From an uncultured Planctomycetota bacterium (GTDB taxonomy: Bacteria; Planctomycetota; SZUA-567; JAFGNG01): a DNA stretch of 9,149 nucleotides. Below the pieces are notes generated by a model. The model saw only the letters and a list, made by a program, of their open reading frames with translations, did not search any database and was not told where the DNA came from. Within the stretch, counting starts at the first letter, position 1, and every line of letters starts with the position of its first letter. Location: NCBI GenBank assembly GCA_947311175.1, contig CAMZKK010000091.1, positions 1 to 9,149 of the forward strand. Reading direction: 5' to 3'. Below are positions 1 through 5,529 of this stretch, piece after piece. A program made the translations under genes and the position numbers.

Positions 1-85
1 GATACCACTATGATTTATACTCACATTCTACGAGAGATGTCGGAGTTGCCTCGCTCTCCGCTTGATTTGTTGTGATGATTTGCAT
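1..85. repeat. 85-bp direct repeat, left copy
   Basis: This stretch matches 797-881 at 84 of 85 positions; the one difference is C at 31 versus T at 827. Sequence identity stops after position 85. The left limit is unknown because the copy begins at the window edge. Inside it, CGGAG (41-45) can pair with CTCCG (56-60), and TCACA (21-25) with TGTGA (71-75), so a nested fold is possible. The two copies bracket the toxin-antitoxin genes completely. It does not look like an insertion sequence end or an integron attC site. I do not recognise the family. Confidence 0.93.
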
Positions 86-121
86 ACTCTAAATTTTGCA
101 GTGCGCAAATTGGCAGTTTCA

Positions 122-376
122 TTATTCACCATAATGTGTCTTTGCACGGTGAATGGTGATAAGTTTTTTTTCTTTATTTATAGAATAGATAATCCGGTCT
201 TTATAAGAGAGGCGAACCGAATAAAATCCTGTCAAATCTCCAATCAATCGCTTTCCCGATTCTGGGTCTTCTGCAATTTGATTAGATATAATATCTTTAG
301 CTTTTTTCTTTTGCTTTAGAGTTAACTCTTTAATGTCTTTAAACGCCTCTTTGGTAAATTGAGTTTTATAGGTCAT
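122..376 (-). CDS. RelE/YoeB-family type II toxin (probable mRNA interferase)
   Basis: This 84-residue basic protein is the size of E. coli YoeB. It has the family pattern: a lysine-rich N-terminal helical half, then GFYSVRLSYKDRIIYSI (50-66) and a C-terminal IHRAKTHYGE. Arg61 and the His81-Tyr82 pair lie where YoeB has its catalytic Arg65 and His83-Tyr84. From family knowledge it should bind the ribosome and cleave mRNA in the A site. I chose the ATG at 376; an in-frame ATG at 391 would add five residues. The chosen start overlaps the antitoxin stop by 11 bp and has no clear RBS of its own, which suggests translational coupling. I could not place an equivalent of YoeB Glu46, so a RelE- or ParE-like activity remains possible. 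Confidence 0.85.
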   Translation of the reverse strand: MTYKTQFTKEAFKDIKELTLKQKKKAKDIISNQIAEDPESGKRLIGDLTGFYSVRLSYKDRIIYSINKEKKLITIHRAKTHYGE

Positions 377-626
377 CACCAAAGACCGCATCCATAGAGA
401 AAGTTTCGCCTTTTTCTAGTTGTTTTACAGACTTTGCAATGCTTTTGCGAAAGCCAGGAATGGAGAGAAGTTCTAGTGTTTCTTGCATAGATTCATACTC
501 ATCCTCAGACATCAGAACTACGTCCCCTTGCTTGTGATGAATGTGATAAATTTGATGCTTGTTTATAGCGTTTTTGACTATATCAAAAAACTTTTTTCTA
601 GCTTCAGTCACTTTAATGCTTGCCAT
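366..626 (-). CDS. Phd/YefM-family antitoxin
   Basis: The product has 86 residues. Its N-terminal half reads like a Phd/YefM DNA-binding domain: ITEARKKFF-type start (IKVTEARKKFFDIV, residues 4-17), then VVLMSEDEYESMQETLELL (36-54). The C-terminal part, rich in lysine and acidic residues and ending in FGDDL, would be the toxin-wrapping tail. By family it neutralises the toxin encoded just downstream and represses its own promoter, more strongly with toxin bound. A good RBS, GGAGA (639-635 on the minus strand), lies 8 bases before the ATG. The antitoxin-first order with an 11-bp overlap into the toxin is the usual type II layout. Confidence 0.88.
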   Translation of the reverse strand: MASIKVTEARKKFFDIVKNAINKHQIYHIHHKQGDVVLMSEDEYESMQETLELLSIPGFRKSIAKSVKQLEKGETFSMDAVFGDDL

Positions 627-643
627 ATTCTATTTCTCCAACG

Positions 644-662
644 CGTACATAATAACGTACAT
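644..662. promoter_or_regulatory. Probable YefM-type operator of the toxin-antitoxin operon
   Basis: CGTACAT occurs twice, at 644-650 and 656-662. The GTAC centres are exactly 12 bp apart. On the operon's own strand each copy reads ATGTACG, one base off the TGTACA core known from the E. coli yefM-yoeB operator, where two cores also sit about 12 bp apart. The site overlaps the predicted transcription start, so binding would block initiation. Confidence 0.65.
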
Positions 663-664
663 CT

Positions 665-693
665 TTTATAAGCGTTGTTCGCTCTGCCGTCAA
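665..693 (-). promoter_or_regulatory. Sigma70-type promoter of the toxin-antitoxin operon
   Basis: On the minus strand TTGACG (693-688) is followed after exactly 17 bp by TATAAA (670-665). The expected start is near 658, inside the operator. The stretch just upstream (694-720) is almost pure A/T, as in an UP element. About 30 bases separate the predicted start from the antitoxin ATG. Confidence 0.72.
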
Positions 694-796
694 TAAATTT
701 TTATTTATTTTATAAATTATATGCTTATATTAAATTCTTTAGAATGAATGAAATAAATATCAGGGAAATTCAGATTTACTTGATTACAAAAATCTT
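694..796. other. AT-rich spacer between the TA promoter and the right 85-bp repeat
   Basis: This stretch is very AT-rich and I find no gene in it. Its part nearest the promoter could act as an UP element. The small palindrome ATTCTTTAGAAT lies near 735-747. I see nothing else that I can interpret. Confidence 0.6.
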
Positions 797-881
797 GATA
801 CCACTATGATTTATACTCACATTCTATGAGAGATGTCGGAGTTGCCTCGCTCTCCGCTTGATTTGTTGTGATGATTTGCAT
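797..881. repeat. 85-bp direct repeat, right copy
   Basis: This is the second copy of the repeat at 1-85, in the same orientation, with a single mismatch (T827 for C31). Because the sequence before 797 is visible and the first copy starts at the window edge, the left boundary of the homology is still open. The centre holds the same CGGAG/CTCCG inverted pair, at 837-841 and 852-856. Confidence 0.93.
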
Positions 882-894
882 CGCCTGTTTTTTT

Positions 895-954
895 ATTAAA
901 TATCGATCGTTGAGCTTCTTTTATATTAAATATCGTCCGTAGAGATTCTTTTAT
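895..954. repeat. Two tandem 30-bp units of the ATTAAATATCG repeat
   Basis: Two adjacent 30-bp units (895-924 and 925-954) agree at 26 of 30 positions. Each begins ATTAAATATCG and ends TTCTTTTAT. A related single unit lies 3.7 kb away at 4678-4707. The minus-strand reading frame through here gives a low-complexity peptide in which the repeat shows up as repeated IFN-type segments, so I treat it as non-coding. The function is unknown. Confidence 0.85.
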
Positions 955-1041
955 TGTTCGTTCTAAATTTAGCTGTGGGATTTTGGTTGAGTTGTTGGTG
1001 GTGGTGTTTCTAGAGCTGGATGATTTTATTGCTTTTGTTTT

Positions 1042-1101
1042 TTTCAAAAGCTGGAAGCTTTTGTTACTTTCTTTCAAAAGCTGGAAGCTTTTGTTACTTT
1101 T
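1042..1101. repeat. Two tandem 30-bp hairpin repeats upstream of the transporter
   Basis: Two 30-bp units (1042-1071 and 1072-1101) are identical except at the last base. Each carries a perfect 8-bp stem with a 3-base loop, CAAAAGCT-GGA-AGCTTTTG (1045-1063 and 1075-1093). The array ends one base before the G-rich RBS of the transporter gene, so in mRNA both hairpins would lie in the 5' leader. A degenerate, interrupted relative may start near 1013 (AGAGCTGGA, then GCTTTTGTTTTTTTC). The stems are AT-rich and lack a clean T run, so a terminator is not a good fit. Confidence 0.9.
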
Positions 1102-1118
1102 GGGGAGGGGGAGTCTTG

Positions 1119-2393
1119 ATGTTAAGACGATTTTGTTTGTATGGTTTTCTTAAGAACCAACAATATTATGAGCCATTTATCCTTTTGGCATTCTTGCAGA
1201 TGGGACTTAGCTACACAATGGTTGGGATGCTTGTTGCATTTAGAGAACTGTCTTTAAGCATTATGGAAATTCCCTCTGGGGCAATTGCAGATATTTGGGG
1301 ACGGCGAAGGGCTATGATTGTTAGTTTTATTGCCTACATAATTCACTTTATTTTGATTGGTAGTGCAGGGATAACTTATCAACAATCCGGCATTTCGTTC
1401 AGGACTCTTCTTTTTTTGTTATTTACATCTATGTTATTTTTCGCAATTGGTGATGCATTCAGAACAGGCACTCATAAGGCAATGATATTTTTATGGCTAA
1501 AAGAAAACAACCGGGAATCTGACAAAAATATGATTTATGGATATACTCGTTCATGGAGTAAAATCGGCTCTGCGGTATCGGTAATAATTGCCTCTATCTT
1601 TGTTTATTTTACAAATAATTATCTATATGTATTTTTTTTATCAATCATCCCATACAGTCTTAATATAATTAATTTTTGGGGATACCCACCGGAAATTAAT
1701 ATCAAACACAAAAACAGGATTAAATTATCACAACTCATTTTACATATCAAAGATTCCTTTGTTTTGTCATTCAAAAACATAGCTTTGCGAAGACTAATAT
1801 TAGAGTCAATGGTTTTTGAAGGCTTTTTCAAATCTACTAAAAACTATCTACAGCCAATTTTAAAAAATGCAGCGCTACCGATTGTTGCTTATCTTTGTTC
1901 TGATATAATTATGACTTCGGAGCAAAAATCCGTAATCTTGATAGGTCCAGTATATTTTTGTTTGTTCATTCTCTCAGCCATTGCCAGTCGCAAATCTCAT
2001 AAATTCTCAAAATGGAGTGGCTCTGAAAACTCTGCCACAAAATATATTTGGGGATATTTACTCATAACGATGTCAATCTTATTGCCTGCAATTTATTATG
2101 GACTATATTCGGCAATTATCACTGGTTTTATCTTTATTTATATCTTACAAAATCTTTGGCGACCATTGCTAATTAGCCGTATAAGCTCCATCTCTGCCGA
2201 AAGACAAAGTGCAACAATCTTATCAATAGAATCGCAAAGCAGAAGCTTGGCAACCATAATCCTTGCTCCCATAATTGGCGGATTAGTCGATTTGACAAAG
2301 AATAATAATATCGGAAAGATTGAATTTTTGCCAATCGCAATTATTGGTTTTATCTTTTCTCTGTACTTTTTCATTACAAGCAAAATTAATTAA
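1119..2393 (+). CDS. MFS-type transporter
   Basis: The product has 424 residues and is strongly hydrophobic along its whole length, with about 11-12 candidate membrane helices. An MFS loop 2-3 motif is visible early: SGAIADIWGRRRAM, about residues 66-79, matching the G-x3-D-x2-GRR pattern. From the family this is an inner-membrane secondary carrier; drug efflux is common but the substrate cannot be told. I chose the ATG at 1119 because AGGGGGAG (1106-1113) sits just before it. The frame stays open upstream to an ATG at 1020, but that extension only translates the two 30-bp hairpin repeats. The gene has many A/T-ending codons and is flanked by repeat-rich gaps on both sides, so acquisition by transfer is possible but unproven. 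Confidence 0.85.
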   Translation: MLRRFCLYGFLKNQQYYEPFILLAFLQMGLSYTMVGMLVAFRELSLSIMEIPSGAIADIWGRRRAMIVSFIAYIIHFILIGSAGITYQQSGISFRTLLFLLFTSMLFFAIGDAFRTGTHKAMIFLWLKENNRESDKNMIYGYTRSWSKIGSAVSVIIASIFVYFTNNYLYVFFLSIIPYSLNIINFWGYPPEINIKHKNRIKLSQLILHIKDSFVLSFKNIALRRLILESMVFEGFFKSTKNYLQPILKNAALPIVAYLCSDIIMTSEQKSVILIGPVYFCLFILSAIASRKSHKFSKWSGSENSATKYIWGYLLITMSILLPAIYYGLYSAIITGFIFIYILQNLWRPLLISRISSISAERQSATILSIESQSRSLATIILAPIIGGLVDLTKNNNIGKIEFLPIAIIGFIFSLYFFITSKIN

Positions 2394-2420
2394 TTAAAAA
2401 TTAAAAGTTAAAAATTAAAA
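2393..2420. repeat. Heptad array [A/G]TTAAAA, four units
   Basis: Four 7-bp units, ATTAAAA, ATTAAAA, GTTAAAA and ATTAAAA, start at the last base of the transporter stop codon. They are close in sequence to the longer array at 4536-4611. The perfect hairpin GACGC-TTT-GCGTC (2429-2441) follows shortly after. Confidence 0.8.
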
Positions 2421-2600
2421 ATGATTGTGACGCTTTGCGTCGGGGTGTTTTCCGCAAGCGGCATCAATTATCCAGAGGGACATACAAAGTTTCTTTGTGT
2501 ATCCATTATCCTTATTCTGAGGGACATGCAAAAAAATTTTTGTGTTCTGCACTTTATTCCTTAAAATAAATTTGTAAATTCATCAATAAAACAGTTTTGT
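2421..2600. other. Hairpin-rich gap between the transporter and purC
   Basis: I find no gene here, but there is a string of foldable elements. They are GACGC-TTT-GCGTC (2429-2441), CCGC-AA-GCGG (2452-2461), and a long stem 2478-2489 with 2493-2504 (12 positions, one mismatch, one G-T pair, TTT loop). A further AT-rich stem lies around 2526-2545. A 21-bp segment, 2468-2488, recurs at 2512-2532 with 18 matches, exactly 44 bp apart, and each copy starts one of the two last stems. None has the GC stem plus T run of a classic terminator on the plus strand. Confidence 0.75.
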
Positions 2601-2616
2601 AAAAACTTAATAACGG

Positions 2617-2622
2617 TATAAT
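2617..2622 (+). promoter_or_regulatory. Candidate -10 box upstream of purC
   Basis: A consensus TATAAT stands 50 bp before the purC start. The best -35 at 17 bp spacing is GTTTTG (2594-2599), which is weak. I see no purine riboswitch or recognisable PurR site in the short leader. Confidence 0.45.
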
Positions 2623-2671
2623 CTCAGACAAATTCAAAAGTAAATTAAACTAAGAGTGGAGACATTATAAA

Positions 2672-3604
2672 ATGAATAAAGATGCTTACAAGATAGAGGA
2701 TACAGGCAAGACAATAAATAGTGCGGTTGTTGAAACAGATCTTCCCGGATTGAAATTGAAGGCAAGAGGAAAGGTTAGAGATGTGTATGATCTTGGTAAT
2801 AAATTGCTAATCATTGCCAGCGATAGGATTAGTTGCTTTGATAGAGTTTTAGGCTCACCAATTCCCGGCAAAGGAAATATCTTGAGCCAGCTCTCTTTGT
2901 TTTGGTTTGATTTATTGAAAGACATTGTCCCTAACCATTTTATTACTGAAGACTTGTCCGGCCTTGGGATTGGCGAACATGCGGTAAAGGTATTGACAGG
3001 CAGAAGTATGGTTGTTAAAAAAGCCGACCCTTTGCCGATAGAATGCATTGTTCGTGGGTATTTAGTGGGAAGCGGCTGGAAAGAATACACAAAAAACGGA
3101 ACTGTTTGTGGGATGAAATTGCGAGATGGATACAAACAAGCGGAAAAATTAGATGAGGTAATCTTTACCCCATCAACCAAGGCAGAAGACGGCGACCATG
3201 ACGAAAATATTACTTTTGAAAAAATGGTAGAAACGATTGGTAGTGATTTAGCGGAAAGAGTCAAAAAGCTTTCCATTGAAATTTATTCAAAAGCAGCAGA
3301 TCATGCTGCCAAAAATGGTGTCATTATCGCAGATACAAAATTTGAGTTCGGAATGGTAGATGGCGAACTAATAGTGATTGACGAAGTTTTAACCCCTGAC
3401 AGCTCTCGCTTTTGGCCGGTTGCAACTTATGCCACCGGTAGCAATCCGGAAAGCTTTGATAAACAATATGTTCGCGACTGGCTAAATGAATCGGGATGGA
3501 ACCATGAGCCTCCTGCCCCTGCCCTGCCGGAAGATGTAATCAACAAGACTATTGAAAAATATAGGGAAGTCTTTAGCTTGATAACCGAACAGAAAACTTT
3601 ATAG
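2672..3604 (+). CDS. purC: Phosphoribosylaminoimidazole-succinocarboxamide (SAICAR) synthase
   Basis: PurC joins CAIR and aspartate with ATP to make SAICAR in cytosolic de novo purine synthesis. The 310-residue product shows the family signatures in order: GKVRDVYDLG (33-42), DRISCFDRVL (51-60), PLPIECIVRGYLVGSGWKEY (120-139), FTPSTKAEDGDHDENI (165-180) and VIDEVLTPDSSRFWP (235-249). The length fits the longer PurC form of about 300 residues rather than the roughly 240-residue E. coli form. The ATG at 2672 follows an AGTGGAG-like RBS. No other purine gene is next to it. The LpxL-like gene begins 7 bp after the stop, so the two are probably co-transcribed. Confidence 0.97.
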   Translation: MNKDAYKIEDTGKTINSAVVETDLPGLKLKARGKVRDVYDLGNKLLIIASDRISCFDRVLGSPIPGKGNILSQLSLFWFDLLKDIVPNHFITEDLSGLGIGEHAVKVLTGRSMVVKKADPLPIECIVRGYLVGSGWKEYTKNGTVCGMKLRDGYKQAEKLDEVIFTPSTKAEDGDHDENITFEKMVETIGSDLAERVKKLSIEIYSKAADHAAKNGVIIADTKFEFGMVDGELIVIDEVLTPDSSRFWPVATYATGSNPESFDKQYVRDWLNESGWNHEPPAPALPEDVINKTIEKYREVFSLITEQKTL

Positions 3605-3611
3605 GAAAAAA

Positions 3612-4517
3612 ATGAAAAAGGAAAAAAAGAAGATTATTATTTGGTTGGAGTATATTGCTGCTCGTGCCTTAGCTGGTTTTTTAAATATTTTACCATTGTC
3701 GATTGCTGCGGTAGTTGGTCGCTGGCTGGGGCTTTTGTTTTATAAGATTGACAATCGTCATCGTCAGCAATGTATTGACGCAATGCAAGATAAGTTGGGC
3801 TTTACTCCTGAAAAGGCTGACGCCACAACCAGAGAAATGTATATTCATCTTGGATTGATGCTTGTGGAATTTCCTCGCACCCCGCAACTGCGAGGAAAAA
3901 TGATAGAGTCAAATATTGACTGGTCAGGTAAGGAAGAAATAATCAAAAACTTGCTAGCGGAAGGCAATGGTCTAATTTTCATAACCGGGCATATTGGCTG
4001 TTGGGAAATAGCTGGTAGCGTCTTTGGTTTAAAGGGATATTCAAACGGAGCAATTGCTCGCCCTCTCGACAACCCCCTAATCAACAATTGGGTTAATTCT
4101 ATTCGTGAGACAAATGGTCAAGAGATATGGGACAAATTCGGGGCAATGCGAAATGCCTTACGAGCATTAAAAAAAGGTAAATCTTTTGCGACTTTGATGG
4201 ATATTGATGGCGGTCAAGACGGAGTATTTAATAAATTTTTCGGCAAGCAATGTAGCACTGTTCCAACTGCAGTTGATTTAGCAATCAAGACCGGAGCCCC
4301 AATGATTGCGGCAGTATTTCACCGAACATCGATTATGAATTTCAAACTTGAGATGAGTGAGCCATTTCGCTATGACCCACAAAAAGATAAGACAACCGAA
4401 AGATTAGCACTCTTACAAAGATGCAATGACGAATTAGGAGCAATCATAAAGAAACGACCGGAGCAATGGTTATGGTTACACAGACGGTGGAAAACTCAAC
4501 CGAAGGAAAAAGTTTGA
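3612..4517 (+). CDS. LpxL/HtrB-family lipid A (or lysophospholipid) acyltransferase
   Basis: The 301-residue product matches the bacterial lipid A acyltransferase family, whose members move a secondary acyl chain from acyl-ACP to a lipid A precursor at the inner membrane. A hydrophobic N-terminal segment (about 17-44) would anchor it. The catalytic HX4E motif is HIGCWE (127-132). Further signatures are MDIDGGQDGVFNKFFGK (196-212), TAVDLAIKTGAPMI (219-232) and RPEQWLWLHRRWK (282-294). The ATG is 7 bp after purC, with AGGA overlapping the purC stop. Family members with other acceptors exist, such as those acylating ornithine lipids or flexirubin-type pigments. The fatty acid and acceptor are therefore not assignable, but the presence of the gene argues for an LPS-type outer membrane. 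Confidence 0.88.
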   Translation: MKKEKKKIIIWLEYIAARALAGFLNILPLSIAAVVGRWLGLLFYKIDNRHRQQCIDAMQDKLGFTPEKADATTREMYIHLGLMLVEFPRTPQLRGKMIESNIDWSGKEEIIKNLLAEGNGLIFITGHIGCWEIAGSVFGLKGYSNGAIARPLDNPLINNWVNSIRETNGQEIWDKFGAMRNALRALKKGKSFATLMDIDGGQDGVFNKFFGKQCSTVPTAVDLAIKTGAPMIAAVFHRTSIMNFKLEMSEPFRYDPQKDKTTERLALLQRCNDELGAIIKKRPEQWLWLHRRWKTQPKEKV

Positions 4518-4535
4518 ACCTAAATTACGCAGGTA

Positions 4536-4611
4536 ATTGAAAATTGAAAATTGAAAATTGAAAATTGAAAATTGAAAATTGAAAATTGAAAGTTGAAAGT
4601 TGAAAGTTGAC
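4536..4611. repeat. Heptad array [A/G]TTGAAA, about 11 units
   Basis: Eight exact ATTGAAA units (4536-4591) are followed by two GTTGAAA units (4592-4605) and a partial GTTGAC (4606-4611). The array begins 18 bp after the LpxL-like stop. There are no spacers, so it is not CRISPR. Copy number probably varies by replication slippage. Confidence 0.97.
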
Positions 4612-4680
4612 AATGAAAGGGCTTTAGCTATTGCTAAAGATAGTTTTGATAATTTGTCTCGCTTGTATTTTCCTTTCATT
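4612..4680. repeat. 69-bp element with 9-bp terminal inverted repeats and an inner hairpin
   Basis: AATGAAAGG (4612-4620) is perfectly inverted as CCTTTCATT (4672-4680). Between them lies a perfect 7-bp hairpin, CTTTAGC-TATT-GCTAAAG (4622-4639). The element begins where the heptad array ends and its last three bases overlap the ATTAAATATCG repeat. It may be a small non-autonomous palindromic element; no transposase is present here. Confidence 0.55.
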
Positions 4681-4707
4681 AAATATCGCTCATAGAGCTT
4701 CCTTCAT
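4678..4707. repeat. Third unit of the dispersed ATTAAATATCG repeat
   Basis: This 30-bp unit begins ATTAAATATCG and ends TTCCTTCAT. It keeps the TAGAG/TGAGCTTC core of the two tandem units at 895-954, in the same orientation. Finding the same element in two gaps 3.7 kb apart shows that it is a dispersed family rather than chance AT richness. Confidence 0.75.
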
Positions 4708-4753
4708 TGTTAATTGCTAACTATTAATTGTTGTCCGAAAAGAGCACATGCTT

Positions 4754-4777
4754 CTAAATTCCAGCTGAGGAATTTAG
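4754..4777 (+). promoter_or_regulatory. Perfect 9-bp hairpin in the plsC-like leader
   Basis: CTAAATTCC (4754-4762) and GGAATTTAG (4769-4777) form a perfect stem with loop AGCTGA. A T-G pair can extend it by one. It lies 41 bp before the PlsC-like start and is not followed by a T run, so it is more likely a leader RNA structure or a dyad binding site than a terminator. The palindrome CCAATTGG follows at 4787-4794. Confidence 0.55.
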
Positions 4778-4818
4778 GTCAATCATCCAATTGGAAATTT
4801 ATTTAAGGATAAGAATAA

Positions 4819-5529
4819 ATGACAGATGACACAACTCTATTTAAGACGATTGCGTTTTATCTTATGACTTCGGTTGTCAAATTAATTGGAACGGTGTTAT
4901 GGAAGCCAATTATCGGAAAAGAAAATTTGCCAGATGGGGCATACATAATTGCAATTAATCATCGCTCTCTAATCGATGGCGTTGTGGTGGTAAATGAATT
5001 TAACCGAATTAGACGAAGACCAATCCATGTCATTGTTTTCAAAGAAGCATTTGACAAACCTGTATTATGGGATTTGATGAAATTGTCAGGATGCATACCA
5101 TTTGATCGCGGAGATGAAGCAAGTCGCTTGAACATTCTTGAGACCTCGCTCGGATATTTAAAGGCAGGAGAACCGGTAGGGATTTTTCCTGAGGCACACT
5201 TGAGCATAGATGGCAAGATGAGAAGAGCACGACCTGGGGCTGCGATGCTTGCAATTGAAAGTGGGGTGCCGGTGGTGCCGGTCGGGCTAAAAAATACTGA
5301 AAAGGTGCTTGAGCCTGGGACTGGGAAATTTAGAATAGGAACAAGAATAACAATTGAGGTTGGAAAACCACTATTGTTTTCAAATCTTAAAGATGACTAC
5401 GTAAATTCAGACAAAAAAGGGAGGATGAAAATCCTAAAAGAAGTATCCGGTAAAATAATGACAAATATCGCCAAACTTTCCGGGCAGCAATATCCATTTG
5501 CAAAAGCTATGGAGGATAAAGATGAATAA
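4819..5529 (+). CDS. PlsC-like 1-acylglycerol-3-phosphate acyltransferase
   Basis: The 236-residue product belongs to the PlsC/LPLAT family, which acylates lysophosphatidate or related lysolipids at the inner membrane. The catalytic HX4D motif is NHRSLID, with His48 and Asp53. A substrate-binding region reads FDRGDEASR, and motif III is FPEAHLSIDGK (123-133), followed by GVPVVPVGL (149-157). Motif III is unusual: the common form is FPEGTRS, and here Ala and His stand in place of the conserved Gly and the usual basic residue. A short hydrophobic segment lies near the N terminus (about 7-25). AAGGA (4805-4809) is the RBS, 9 bases before the ATG. The last 8 bp overlap the STAS gene. The exact acceptor is not determined. 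Confidence 0.88.
   Translation: MTDDTTLFKTIAFYLMTSVVKLIGTVLWKPIIGKENLPDGAYIIAINHRSLIDGVVVVNEFNRIRRRPIHVIVFKEAFDKPVLWDLMKLSGCIPFDRGDEASRLNILETSLGYLKAGEPVGIFPEAHLSIDGKMRRARPGAAMLAIESGVPVVPVGLKNTEKVLEPGTGKFRIGTRITIEVGKPLLFSNLKDDYVNSDKKGRMKILKEVSGKIMTNIAKLSGQQYPFAKAMEDKDE

Noticed and set aside
62..319. 85-residue plus-strand open frame opposite the toxin
   Set aside because: It lies antisense to the toxin, begins inside the 85-bp repeat and has no family features.
1..881. Integron gene cassette with attC sites
   Set aside because: TA genes between repeats suggested it, but the 85-bp repeat lacks the GTTRRRY/RYYYAAC core sites and no integrase is visible.
817..1077. 86-residue minus-strand open frame across the repeat-rich leader
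   Set aside because: It is low-complexity (Ser/Thr/Asn/Lys), runs through the 85-bp repeat and both tandem repeats, and lacks a domain or convincing RBS. The repeats explain it.
1045..1093. Rho-independent terminators before the transporter
   Set aside because: The stems are AT-rich and are followed by TTACTTTC rather than a clean T run. They also lie directly before an RBS, so a leader role fits better.
1020..1118. N-terminal extension of the transporter from the ATG at 1020
   Set aside because: It would encode only a duplicated SKAGSFCYF-type peptide from the tandem repeats. A strong G-rich RBS sits at the ATG at 1119, where MFS similarity begins.
2601..2671. Purine riboswitch in the purC leader
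   Set aside because: The leader after the candidate -10 is under 50 bp, and I see no three-way-junction core sequences.
2686..3276. 196-residue minus-strand open frame opposite purC
   Set aside because: It is a shadow of a well-supported purC and has no recognisable domain.
4536..4611. CRISPR array
   Set aside because: The units are 7 bp with no spacers and there are no cas genes. This is a simple tandem repeat.
4518..4818. TPP riboswitch controlling the cluster that includes thiL
   Set aside because: A CTGAGG string lies at 4765-4770, but the conserved THI-box core segments are absent. The hairpin there is a simple 9-bp stem.
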